From an uncultured Clostridia bacterium (GTDB lineage: Bacteria; Bacillota; Clostridia; TANB77; CAG-508): a stretch of DNA of 64,000 nucleotides. Position numbers and translations under genes: made by a program. Positions 41,527-49,421 of the stretch are shown here, piece by piece; the stretch's first letter is position 1, and every line of letters begins with the position of its first letter. Location of the stretch: NCBI GenBank assembly GCA_947581825.1, contig CANPVP010000004.1:62001-126000 (forward strand), in the 5' to 3' direction. The notes beneath the pieces were generated by a model. It was given only the letters and a program-made list of their open reading frames with translations, ran no database searches and was not told the DNA's origin.

Positions 41527-41832
41527 TTAATTATTTTCCTTACTATACTTTAGCTTTGTTGCCATCCCTCCTCTTATGTGTCTCTCTGCTTTATTCTCAT
41601 CTAAAACTTTTCTAACTTCCTTAGCAAGTATTGGATTGATCTTCAATAACCTCTCAGACACATCCTTATGCACTGTAGACTTAGAAATCCCAAATAGTTT
41701 TGCTGTTCCTCTCACTGTATCTTGTGTATCTATTATATGATGTGCTAATTCTATTGCACGTTCTTCTATTGATAACTTTCCTGCTAAAGCTCTGCTTGTT
41801 ACAGTTAGGTTATGCGTAATCATTCCTTTCAT
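41527..41832 (-). CDS. spoIIID: Sporulation transcription regulator SpoIIID
   Basis: About 101 residues. The helix-turn-helix TVRGTAKLFGISKSTVHKDVSERL and the basic C-terminal RHIRGGMATKLKYSKE match SpoIIID of the mother-cell line. It has an N-terminal extension compared with the B. subtilis protein (about 15 residues). The track's TTG at 41850 is rejected: ATG 41832 has GGGGG seven bases ahead. That ribosome binding site is buried in an 18-bp hairpin (41837-41884), implying translational control. It lies 73 bases after the m5C methyltransferase gene. Confidence 0.93.
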   Translation of the reverse strand: MKGMITHNLTVTSRALAGKLSIEERAIELAHHIIDTQDTVRGTAKLFGISKSTVHKDVSERLLKINPILAKEVRKVLDENKAERHIRGGMATKLKYSKENN

Positions 41833-41836
41833 ACAG

Positions 41837-41884
41837 CAACCCCCACACAAATACTTTTATTTAAATGTATTCATGTGAGGGTTG
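41837..41884 (-). promoter_or_regulatory. Hairpin sequestering the spoIIID ribosome binding site
   Basis: Minus strand CAACCCTCACATGAATAC, a 12-base loop, GTATTTGTGTGGGGGTTG: 18 continuous pairs (three G-U). The GGGGG in the 3' arm is the spoIIID Shine-Dalgarno sequence. No U-run follows, so it is not a classic terminator. It fills most of the gap after the upstream gene. Confidence 0.7.
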
Positions 41885-41904
41885 TATTAGAACATTCTGA
41901 TTTT

Positions 41905-42819
41905 TTAATTTGATACATCATCCTTTTTCTTCAATTTTGCCACAAAAAAGCCTTCATACAATTCATCTGGGCACACACATAATGTACCTGCTATTTCTAC
42001 TGGCAACAAAGGAACTCCGTTAAATTTATTTAAATCAATTGGTAATATTTCTAGATTACCTTTTTTCATTATTTCTTTTACTACTTCTTCATTTTCCTCT
42101 TTCAAAATAGAACAAGTTGAATATATGATTTCTCCACCTTTTTTTATTATATTAGAAGCCTTTAATAATAAATCTTTTTGTGTTTTTATTGAACGCTGTA
42201 CTAACTCTTCTGTATAATACTTTTCTAAATTTTTATCATCTGCATTTATTGTTCCGCTTCCACTACAAGGAGCATCCAATAGTATTTTATCAAAGGAAAA
42301 CATATCACTTAATCGCCTTGCATCTTCTATCATCACATTAATACGCTCTGCACCTTGCTTAGTTAAATTATACTTTAACCTTTCTGCTCTTATCTTATTT
42401 TTTTCACAAGCAGTAATTAAAGCTTTGTTATTAGACAAACTAGCCATCTCAGTTGTTTTTCCTCCAGGTGCAGCTGCCATATCTAATATATTTTCACCTT
42501 CTTTTGGATCAACTATGATTGGCGGTATCATTGAAGACAAACTCTGTAAATAAATCTCTCCGCTATCATACATATCCATTTGTTTTATATCATTTTCTAT
42601 CTCATCTTCTATTATAATTGCTTCATTATACCAGGCTACTTTGCTATATTGTATTCCTTTATTTTTCAGCTTCTCTTCAGCTTCAAAAACACTACTTTTT
42701 ATATTATTAACTCTTAATGTTGTTTTTCGATTTTTAGAATAGCCTTCTAATATTTTTCTTCCTATATTTTCTCCATATTCTTCTAATATTTTCTGTTTTA
42801 AAAATTCTGGTATTCCCAA
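41905..42819 (-). CDS. NOL1/NOP2/Sun-family RNA m5C methyltransferase
   Basis: 304 residues. The Rossmann core has LDMAAAPGGKTTEMASL (SAM loop), LLDAPCSGSGTI (catalytic Cys 1) and IIYSTCSILKEENEEVV (catalytic Cys 2), with YDSGEIYLQSLSSMIPP ahead. The N-terminal substrate domain is short and there is no C-terminal RsmF-like extension, so it is closest to the small TIGR00446-type enzymes of Firmicutes that modify rRNA or tRNA cytosines. TTG start 11 bases after GGAG. Upstream of spoIIID. Confidence 0.92.
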   Translation of the reverse strand: MGIPEFLKQKILEEYGENIGRKILEGYSKNRKTTLRVNNIKSSVFEAEEKLKNKGIQYSKVAWYNEAIIIEDEIENDIKQMDMYDSGEIYLQSLSSMIPPIIVDPKEGENILDMAAAPGGKTTEMASLSNNKALITACEKNKIRAERLKYNLTKQGAERINVMIEDARRLSDMFSFDKILLDAPCSGSGTINADDKNLEKYYTEELVQRSIKTQKDLLLKASNIIKKGGEIIYSTCSILKEENEEVVKEIMKKGNLEILPIDLNKFNGVPLLPVEIAGTLCVCPDELYEGFFVAKLKKKDDVSN

Positions 42820-42993
42820 CTTTTTTATTTCTCCTTAATTTATATCATACTTTTTTTATATCATATAGAAAAGATTCCTGCAACTCAAAACTTCCTAAAT
42901 TTTTAGATATTTCTTATAAAACAAACTGTTACTTTTTTCCATTTATGTATATTTTTATAAGTTATGGAAATACTAATTCTAGGTGGTGATATT

Positions 42994-43167
42994 ATGACTG
43001 GAAAAGAACTTTTATACATTGAAGATGCTTTAGGGCACGAAACTTTTATGAAATCATGCTGTCCTAAAACTTCTGCTCAATTAACAGATCCTGCTCTTTC
43101 TGCTTATGTAAAAGAATTAGAACAAAAGCACACAGAGCTATTTAACAAATTTTTTAATCTATTATAA
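42994..43167 (+). CDS. Small CotF-like spore protein
   Basis: 57 residues from ATG 42994, with AGGTGGTG ahead; the track's upstream ATG at 42964 lacks a site. The sequence (TGKELLYIEDALGHETFMKSCC, VKELEQKHTELFNKFFNLL) is helical with a CC pair and looks like a half-size relative of the coat protein encoded next to it. The spacing of 12 bases to the next gene indicates one transcript. Likely expressed in sporulation; family assignment is inferred from the neighbour and the helix pattern. Confidence 0.65.
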   Translation: MTGKELLYIEDALGHETFMKSCCPKTSAQLTDPALSAYVKELEQKHTELFNKFFNLL

Positions 43168-43179
43168 AAGGAGGAAGGT

Positions 43180-43428
43180 ATGGAAGATAAAGATTTAATG
43201 GAAAAAGAATTGTTGATTATCAAAGGTGTTTGTGATTTATATCTTCATGGTACTATAGAATCAACAACGCAAGATGTGCATACTACTTTTAAAGATGCAC
43301 TAAATGAGTCATTAAATATTCAAAACAAAATATATAATTTAATGGCTGAAAAAGGTTGGTATAAAACTGAAAATGTTGAGCAAACAAAAATTGATACTGT
43401 AAAGCAAAAATTTGCATCAAAACAATAA
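43180..43428 (+). CDS. CotF-family spore coat protein
   Basis: 82 residues. It opens with an acidic start then KELLIIKGVCDLYLHGTIESTTQDVHTTFKDALNESLNIQNKIYNLMAEKGWY, matching the Coat_F (CotF) domain including the typical IyNlMaeKGWY ending. CotF-type proteins form part of the spore coat in Bacilli and Clostridia. GGAGGAAG ribosome binding site, in an operon with the 57-residue relative. Plus strand, facing the ABC exporter genes. Confidence 0.85.
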   Translation: MEDKDLMEKELLIIKGVCDLYLHGTIESTTQDVHTTFKDALNESLNIQNKIYNLMAEKGWYKTENVEQTKIDTVKQKFASKQ

Positions 43429-43448
43429 AACGCTAATATTCAAAAAAA

Positions 43449-43594
43449 ATCAATACAATATTTGATTTTTGTATAGCTGCGCAGCGACCAAACGAGGCTG
43501 TTTTCAGCCGAGTGCGATTGAAGCAACTTACAAACAGTTATTTTTTTCGTAAGTTGCGACAGCAAAGCTATAAAAAATTAAATATTGTATTGAT
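43449..43594. repeat. Long imperfect inverted repeat (146 bp, MITE-like)
   Basis: Outer arms of about 30 bases open with ATCAATACAATATTTGATTT and end with AAATATTGTATTGAT. Inside are two smaller hairpins, GGCTG-tttt-CAGCC and AACTTAC/GTAAGTT. It sits between the convergent coat-protein and ABC genes and may terminate both. No ORF. Confidence 0.75.
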
Positions 43595-43615
43595 TCATAA
43601 TTAATGTCACATTTT

Positions 43616-45646
43616 CTATAATTCAAATTGAGAATTGTATAGTTCTGCATAACTTCCTTGTTTTAACATTAACTCTTCATGATTTCCCTGTTCTATTATA
43701 TTTCCATCTTTAACAACTAATATTAAATCTGCATTTTTTATAGTAGATAATCTGTGTGCTATAATAAATGAAGTTTTTCCTTCTGTTAATTTATCCATTG
43801 CCTTTTGTACTAATTCTTCTGTTCTAGTATCTACATTTGAAGTTGCTTCATCTAATATTAAAAATGGTGTTTTTTGTAACATTGCTCTTGCAATTGTAAG
43901 TAATTGTTTTTGCCCTGATGATATAGTGTCATTATCTAACAAACTTGCATTATATCCATCTGGTAATGTTTTTATAAAATGATCTAACCCTACAACCTTA
44001 CAAACTTCTTGAACTTCTTTATCTGTTACTCCTTCTTTATTATAAATTATATTTTCCTTTATTGTTCCATTGAACAACCAAGTATCTTGCAATACCATAG
44101 TAAATAATTCATGAATATTTTCCCTTGTTAGTTCTTTTGTAGATATTCCATCTATTTTTATATCTCCATCTGTTAAATCATAAAATTTCATAAGAAGGTT
44201 TACAATTGTTGTTTTACCTGCTCCTGTAGGTCCAACAATGGCTACTTTCTGTCCTGGTTTTGCTACTGCACTAAAGTTTTTAATTGTTGGTTTATTATTG
44301 TTATCATATTGAAATACAACATTTTGAAATTCTATTTTTCCCTTTACTTTATCTAATTCTAATTTTTTGGTTAAATTATCTTGGTTTGACATTTCCTTTT
44401 CGTCTATAAATTCAAATACTCTTTCTGATGCTGCTGCAGTTGATTGAAGAGATGTCATTGCTTGTGCCATTTGTGAAAGTGGTGATGTAAATAGTCTTAC
44501 ATAAGTGATAAATGCAACTATAACACCAAAAGTTATTATATCATTCATTGTAAGTAGTGCTCCCACTATACACACTGCAACATATCCAAAGTTACCTATA
44601 AAGTTCATTAAAGGTGACATTAAGCCTGATAAAAATTGACTTTTTCTATTTGCTTCATATACATTTTTATTTAACTCATCAAACTTTTCGTCTGATTGTT
44701 TTTTGCCATTATATACTTTTACTACATTTAAACCTGAATAAATCTCTTCTATATGTCCATTTAATTTACCTAATTCTACTTGTCTAGCAACAAAGTATTT
44801 TTGTGATTTGCTTAAAATTAAAAACATAAATACAAAACCAATTAAACTTGCAACAATAGCAGTAATTGCCATAATCCAACTAGTATAAAACATCATAATA
44901 ATTGTACCAACAAATAGTGTTACACTACTTACTAAACTAGCTAAAGATTGATTCATACTTTGAGCAATTGTATCAACATCATTTGTTACCCTAGATAAAA
45001 TATCTCCTGTTGAATGCTTATCAAAATATCTAAGTGGTAATTTGTTTATTTTAGTTGAAATCCTGCTTCTTAGTTTTTTTGCAAATTTATTAGCAACATC
45101 TGTCATTAAGATAGATTGAATAAAAGTAAATACTGCACTTGCCACATATAAAGCTACTAAAAATAAAGCTATTTTCTTTATTTCATTCATATCCATAAAA
45201 GGCTTAATTACTTTCTGCACATTTGATGGCATTTGATCTATTTTTTTATATAATTCTTCTGGCTTAGTATTTTCATTTATATCTTTCATGATTTTTAAAA
45301 CTTCTTGTTGTTCTTCAATACTAATTGTAGTTCCATCAATTTCTATATTAGCCATATTTCCAGAATTTAAATTAGCAGTTATACTGTTTGTTAATATACT
45401 TAGATTCTCTTTATTTACCACCAATCCTTCTGATATTTCATCAGTCAATGCTGATAATTTGTCTGGTGCAATAATAGAAAAGACAGACCCCATAACCGCA
45501 AGTACTAATGCTATAATAATTAATATTTTAAATGCTTTTAATTCTTTAAAAAGTCTTTTTATAGCCTGTTTAAAATTTTTAGGTTTTTCTATGTTTCTTC
45601 CTCTTCCCATTCTTGGAGGTATTCTTGTTTGTTGTTTACTACTCAT
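43616..45646 (-). CDS. ABC exporter subunit, consensus Walker B
   Basis: 676 residues: a basic cytoplasmic N-terminus, six membrane helices with a roughly 100-residue extracytoplasmic insertion after the first (about 65-160), then an ABC ATPase with Walker A GPTGAGKTT and Walker B FLILDEATSNVD (catalytic Glu present). The signature is altered to SSGQK instead of SGGQ. This is the heterodimeric exporter pattern: the active site would use this Walker region with the signature of the partner. Starts within the end of the partner gene (8-base overlap). Confidence 0.93.
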   Translation of the reverse strand: MSSKQQTRIPPRMGRGRNIEKPKNFKQAIKRLFKELKAFKILIIIALVLAVMGSVFSIIAPDKLSALTDEISEGLVVNKENLSILTNSITANLNSGNMANIEIDGTTISIEEQQEVLKIMKDINENTKPEELYKKIDQMPSNVQKVIKPFMDMNEIKKIALFLVALYVASAVFTFIQSILMTDVANKFAKKLRSRISTKINKLPLRYFDKHSTGDILSRVTNDVDTIAQSMNQSLASLVSSVTLFVGTIIMMFYTSWIMAITAIVASLIGFVFMFLILSKSQKYFVARQVELGKLNGHIEEIYSGLNVVKVYNGKKQSDEKFDELNKNVYEANRKSQFLSGLMSPLMNFIGNFGYVAVCIVGALLTMNDIITFGVIVAFITYVRLFTSPLSQMAQAMTSLQSTAAASERVFEFIDEKEMSNQDNLTKKLELDKVKGKIEFQNVVFQYDNNNKPTIKNFSAVAKPGQKVAIVGPTGAGKTTIVNLLMKFYDLTDGDIKIDGISTKELTRENIHELFTMVLQDTWLFNGTIKENIIYNKEGVTDKEVQEVCKVVGLDHFIKTLPDGYNASLLDNDTISSGQKQLLTIARAMLQKTPFLILDEATSNVDTRTEELVQKAMDKLTEGKTSFIIAHRLSTIKNADLILVVKDGNIIEQGNHEELMLKQGSYAELYNSQFEL

Positions 45647-47402
45647 TTTCCAATTCCTCCTTTGATAATTGTGATAAAGCTATTTGTTTGTATACATCAC
45701 ACGATTGTAATAATTCCTTATGAGATCCTTGCCCTACACATTTTCCATCATCTAAAACTAATATTTTATCTGCATGCATGATTGTTCCTATTCTTTGTGC
45801 CACAATCAAAGTAGTTGCATCTTTGGTATACTTTTTCAATTCTTTTCTAAGAACACTATCTGTCTTATAATCTAATGCAGAAAAACTATCATCAAAAATA
45901 TATATTTCTGGATTTCTTGCAATAGCTCTTGCAATTGATAATCTTTGTTTTTGGCCTCCTGATACATTAGTTCCTCCCTCTGCCATCAGTGTTTCATAGC
46001 CATTCTCCATCTTTTCAACAAATTCTTTTCCTTGTGCTACCTCTACTGCTTTTTTTATCTCCCCTTCTGTTGCTTTTGGTTTTCCATTATCTCCATATGA
46101 TACATTATTTGATACTGTATCACTGAAAATTACTGCTTTTTGTGATACATAACCAATTTTATTATGTAAAAATTCTTGAGTATAATCTTTTACATTCACT
46201 CCATCAACTAATATCTCACCTTCTGTTACATCATAAAATCTTGGTATTAAATTAATCAATGTAGACTTTCCTGAACCTGTAGAACCAATGAAAGCAACTG
46301 TATCACCTTTGTTAGCTTTAAAAGATATATCTTTTATTACATATTCATCTCCATCAGGATATTTAAATGATACATTTTTGAATTCTACTGTTCCTTTTTC
46401 TTTAGTAATATCTTTATCTACTTTTCCATCTTTTACTGTTATATCTGTATCTAGAACCTCGTTTATACGATTGCTTGAAACTTGTGCTCTTGGTAACATC
46501 ATAAATATCATTGCTAGCATTAAGAAAGACATTATTACTTGCATAGCATAAGAACTAAATACAACCATATCGCCAAAAATTAGTAATTTATCTACCATTA
46601 GAGCATCTTTAATTAAGTTTGCCCCTATAAAATAAATTCCAAGTGGTAGAAAATACATAACTAGATACATTGTTGGTGATAATATAGAAAACACCTTTTG
46701 ATTGAATAACTGCTGTCTTGTAAGTTTTCCGTTTACTTCTTCAAACTTATTCTCTTGAAATTGTTCTGCATTAAAAGCTCTTACTACTCTTATTCCTGTT
46801 AAATTCTCACGAGTAACTCCATTTATTTTATCTATCAATTTTTGTACAATCTTAAATCTAGGCATTACTATAACCATTAGTATTGCAATTACTCCTAATA
46901 AAATAGCCACACCTGCAGCAGTTAAAGCACTCCATTGCCAGTTCTTATTTAAAATCTTTGTTATTGCCCAAACAGCTGTAATAGGTGCTTTTATCATTAA
47001 TTGCAATCCCATTGCTATAAACATTTGTATTTGAGTAATGTCATTAGTTGTTCTTGTAATCAAGCTACTAGTTGAAAAATTTTTTATCTCATTTATAGCT
47101 AAATTCTCTACCTTATCAAATAACTTTTTTCTAATTTGCATTGAAAAAGTAGCTGAAGTATTTGAAATTATATATCCTACAATAATACTATCTACTAAAC
47201 TTCCTAATGCACACAATAACATGTATGCCCCATTCCTTACAATATCACTCATCTGGCTACCTTCTGTTTGTACTAATACTGTAATTTCAGACATATAATC
47301 TGGCATTTTCAATTCAAGCCAAACTTGCCCAAAAATTAAAACAAAGCAGAAAGCAATTGTTATTAATTCTTTTTTAGTTAAATTCCTTAATAATTTTATC
47401 AT
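45639..47402 (-). CDS. ABC exporter subunit, degenerate Walker B
   Basis: 587 residues: six membrane helices (about 20-300) and an ATPase with Walker A GSTGSGKST, a good signature VSGGQKQRLS and Walker B IYIFDDSFSALD, where the catalytic Glu is Asp. Together with its partner at 43616 it forms a heterodimeric type IV exporter with one inactive ATP site, like LmrCD/BmrCD-type multidrug systems. Substrate unknown. First transporter gene after marR, so MarR probably senses its substrate. Confidence 0.93.
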   Translation of the reverse strand: MIKLLRNLTKKELITIAFCFVLIFGQVWLELKMPDYMSEITVLVQTEGSQMSDIVRNGAYMLLCALGSLVDSIIVGYIISNTSATFSMQIRKKLFDKVENLAINEIKNFSTSSLITRTTNDITQIQMFIAMGLQLMIKAPITAVWAITKILNKNWQWSALTAAGVAILLGVIAILMVIVMPRFKIVQKLIDKINGVTRENLTGIRVVRAFNAEQFQENKFEEVNGKLTRQQLFNQKVFSILSPTMYLVMYFLPLGIYFIGANLIKDALMVDKLLIFGDMVVFSSYAMQVIMSFLMLAMIFMMLPRAQVSSNRINEVLDTDITVKDGKVDKDITKEKGTVEFKNVSFKYPDGDEYVIKDISFKANKGDTVAFIGSTGSGKSTLINLIPRFYDVTEGEILVDGVNVKDYTQEFLHNKIGYVSQKAVIFSDTVSNNVSYGDNGKPKATEGEIKKAVEVAQGKEFVEKMENGYETLMAEGGTNVSGGQKQRLSIARAIARNPEIYIFDDSFSALDYKTDSVLRKELKKYTKDATTLIVAQRIGTIMHADKILVLDDGKCVGQGSHKELLQSCDVYKQIALSQLSKEELENE

Positions 47403-47449
47403 CTTCTCGTCCTTTCTTTTTACGTAATTCTAAAAAACTCTTCTGTTGT

Positions 47450-47905
47450 TTATTTCTTTGTTTCTTTAATGTTATTTTTCATTTTTTCAATAACTATTAA
47501 AAAAGTATTTAATTCTTCCTCAGAAATATCTTTTATTACAACTTTTTCTAATTCCTCCATTCTTTTTATACCTGCTAAAAATATCTTTTTAGCATTCTCA
47601 TTCAAAATAATTTTCTTAGTTCTTGAATCTTCAGAATTTGTGACTCTCTCAATTAGTTGATTTTTCTCCATTGTTTGTAATACTCCTGAAACAGTTGCTC
47701 TTCTAAGTTTTAATACATCTTCTAAATCTTTCTGATTAATATCTTCATTTATATGTTGCAAAATATATTCTATTATTTGCATTTGTGTAGGAGTTGGTTT
47801 ATTTTTTGGTAATTCACATTCTATACATTCTTTATCATTCAAAAACTTTCTTAATATTTGTTTTTCCAAACTTCTTATTTGGTATAAAATTTTTTGATTT
47901 TCCAT
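47450..47905 (-). CDS. MarR-family transcription regulator
   Basis: 151 residues with the winged-helix core KPTPTQMQIIEYILQHINEDINQKDLEDVLKLRRATVSGVLQTMEKNQLIERV, then DSRTKKIILNENAKKIFLAG, in MarR order. The wing contains the usual Asp-Arg pair (SEDSRTKK). GGAGGG ribosome binding site. First of a three-gene operon with the ABC exporter; two operators flank its promoter, indicating autorepression. Confidence 0.93.
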   Translation of the reverse strand: MENQKILYQIRSLEKQILRKFLNDKECIECELPKNKPTPTQMQIIEYILQHINEDINQKDLEDVLKLRRATVSGVLQTMEKNQLIERVTNSEDSRTKKIILNENAKKIFLAGIKRMEELEKVVIKDISEEELNTFLIVIEKMKNNIKETKK

Positions 47906-47917
47906 AATCCCTCCTTT

Positions 47918-47935
47918 TTGTAAGCAACCTTACAA
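47918..47935. promoter_or_regulatory. Probable MarR operator, downstream of -10
   Basis: TTGTAAG-caac-CTTACAA, a perfect 7-bp palindrome in the marR 5' UTR, between -10 and the ribosome binding site. Confidence 0.75.
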
Positions 47936-47936
47936 T

Positions 47937-47965
47937 ATTTTACTCTCAATATTATATTTTGTCAA
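47937..47965 (-). promoter_or_regulatory. Sigma-A-type promoter of the marR-ABC operon
   Basis: Minus strand TTGACA, exactly 17 bases, TAAAAT. The -35 is inside the upstream operator. Confidence 0.85.
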
Positions 47966-47976
47966 GTGCCTTACAA
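47959..47976. promoter_or_regulatory. Probable second MarR operator over the -35 box
   Basis: Minus strand TTGTAAGGCACTTGACAA, an imperfect copy of the first operator (left arm TTGTAAGG identical). It overlaps TTGACA. Confidence 0.6.
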
Positions 47977-47992
47977 AAAAAGAAACATAAAT

Positions 47993-48027
47993 AGAGGCTA
48001 TGCAAAAAATATTTTTTGCTAGCCTCT
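47993..48027. terminator. Terminator after mgtE
   Basis: AGAGGCTA and TAGCCTCT arms extended by GCAAAAA/TTTTTGC pairing, with T-rich minus flank. It separates mgtE from marR. Confidence 0.75.
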
Positions 48028-48040
48028 TATTTACATTTTT

Positions 48041-49393
48041 TTAAATTCTCATTATTGCTATTGCTATTTGAAAATATATAAAAATAGAACATGAATCTAC
48101 TATTGTTGTAATCAAAGGTGCAGCCATAATTGCTGGATCTAATTTTAATTTTTTTGCTAACATTGGTAACGAACATCCTAAAAATTTTGAGAAAATAACG
48201 GTCAGTATTAAAGTTATTCCAACAACAATAGCTATTTGTAAATCATTATATTGAACAACAATTCTAATTCCATTTGCTATTGATAATATAATTCCCACAA
48301 TAACTGAAATTCTAATTTCTTTCCAAACTGCTTTAAAATAATCTTTTAATTTTATTTCATCTGTTGCCATACCACGTATAATCATTGTTGAACTCTGTGA
48401 ACCACAATTTCCTCCTGTATCCATTAACATTGGTACAAACGCTACAAGTAATGGTAATGCAGCAAAAGCTTCTTCATAGTGTATTATTATCGAACCAGTA
48501 ATACTTGAAGAAATCATTAAAAGTAAAAGCCATAAAATTCTGTTCTTTGCATGTTTAAATATAGAAGTCTTAAAATAAGAATCTTCACTAGGTGTAATAC
48601 CTGCCATAATCTCAAAATCCTCTGTATTTTCTTCTTGCAATACATCAATAGCATCATCTACTGTTACAATTCCAACTAATCTATCTTCTTTATCTACAAC
48701 TGGTAAAGCAATAAAATCATATTTATCAAATTTCTTTACTACCTCTTCTTGATCATCTAAAGTATTTACTGTTACTATGTTTGTTTCCATTATATCTTTT
48801 ATCACTACATCTGGCTGTGCTATTAATAAGTCTTTAACTCCAACTATACCAACAATTTTTCTTCTTGTATCTAATACATAACAAGTATAAACAGTTTCTT
48901 TGTCCAACGCAATTTTTCTAATTTTAGTAAAAGCTTCATCTACTGTCATATTCATTTTTAAATCTACAAACTCAGTAGTCATTATGCTTCCGGCAGAATC
49001 TTCTGGATAATTTAACAACTCATTTATTAATTTTCTATCTTTTTGATTTACACCATTTAAAATCCTTTTAACAACATTAGATGGCATTTCCTCAATCAAA
49101 TCTACTGTATCATCCATGTATAATTCATCTACTATGTTTTTTAATTCTTTATCTGTTAATAAGTTTATCAAGTCTTCTTGCAAATCTGATTCCATATAAG
49201 AAAAGACTTCTGCAGCTTCATCTTTCGACAGTAATCTAAATACACGTATCATATCTTCTTTTGATAACTCTTCAAACATTATAGATATATCTTGACTATT
49301 TAACTTGTCTATATAATCATGCAAATTAGAATATTGCTTATTTTCTAGCAATTCCACAACTTGCTCTTTTAACTGCATTATCTCTTCTTTCAT
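48041..49393 (-). CDS. mgtE: Magnesium transporter MgtE
   Basis: 450 residues: an N-terminal helical MgtE domain with acidic Mg-sensing residues (about 10-130), two CBS domains (DIMETNIVTVNTLDDQEEVVKKFDKYDFIALPVVD) and five C-terminal membrane helices with MDTGGNCGSQSSTMIIRG, the selectivity region. It is a Mg2+ channel gated by cytoplasmic Mg2+. No M-box leader is possible: only 28 bases separate it from the upstream gene. AGGAG ribosome binding site. Confidence 0.97.
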   Translation of the reverse strand: MKEEIMQLKEQVVELLENKQYSNLHDYIDKLNSQDISIMFEELSKEDMIRVFRLLSKDEAAEVFSYMESDLQEDLINLLTDKELKNIVDELYMDDTVDLIEEMPSNVVKRILNGVNQKDRKLINELLNYPEDSAGSIMTTEFVDLKMNMTVDEAFTKIRKIALDKETVYTCYVLDTRRKIVGIVGVKDLLIAQPDVVIKDIMETNIVTVNTLDDQEEVVKKFDKYDFIALPVVDKEDRLVGIVTVDDAIDVLQEENTEDFEIMAGITPSEDSYFKTSIFKHAKNRILWLLLLMISSSITGSIIIHYEEAFAALPLLVAFVPMLMDTGGNCGSQSSTMIIRGMATDEIKLKDYFKAVWKEIRISVIVGIILSIANGIRIVVQYNDLQIAIVVGITLILTVIFSKFLGCSLPMLAKKLKLDPAIMAAPLITTIVDSCSIFIYFQIAIAIMRI

Positions 49394-49421
49394 TTTCTAC
49401 TCCTTTCTCACCAGAACACTC

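Noticed and set aside
49394-49421. M-box Mg2+ riboswitch ahead of mgtE
   Set aside because: Only 28 bases separate it from the upstream gene.
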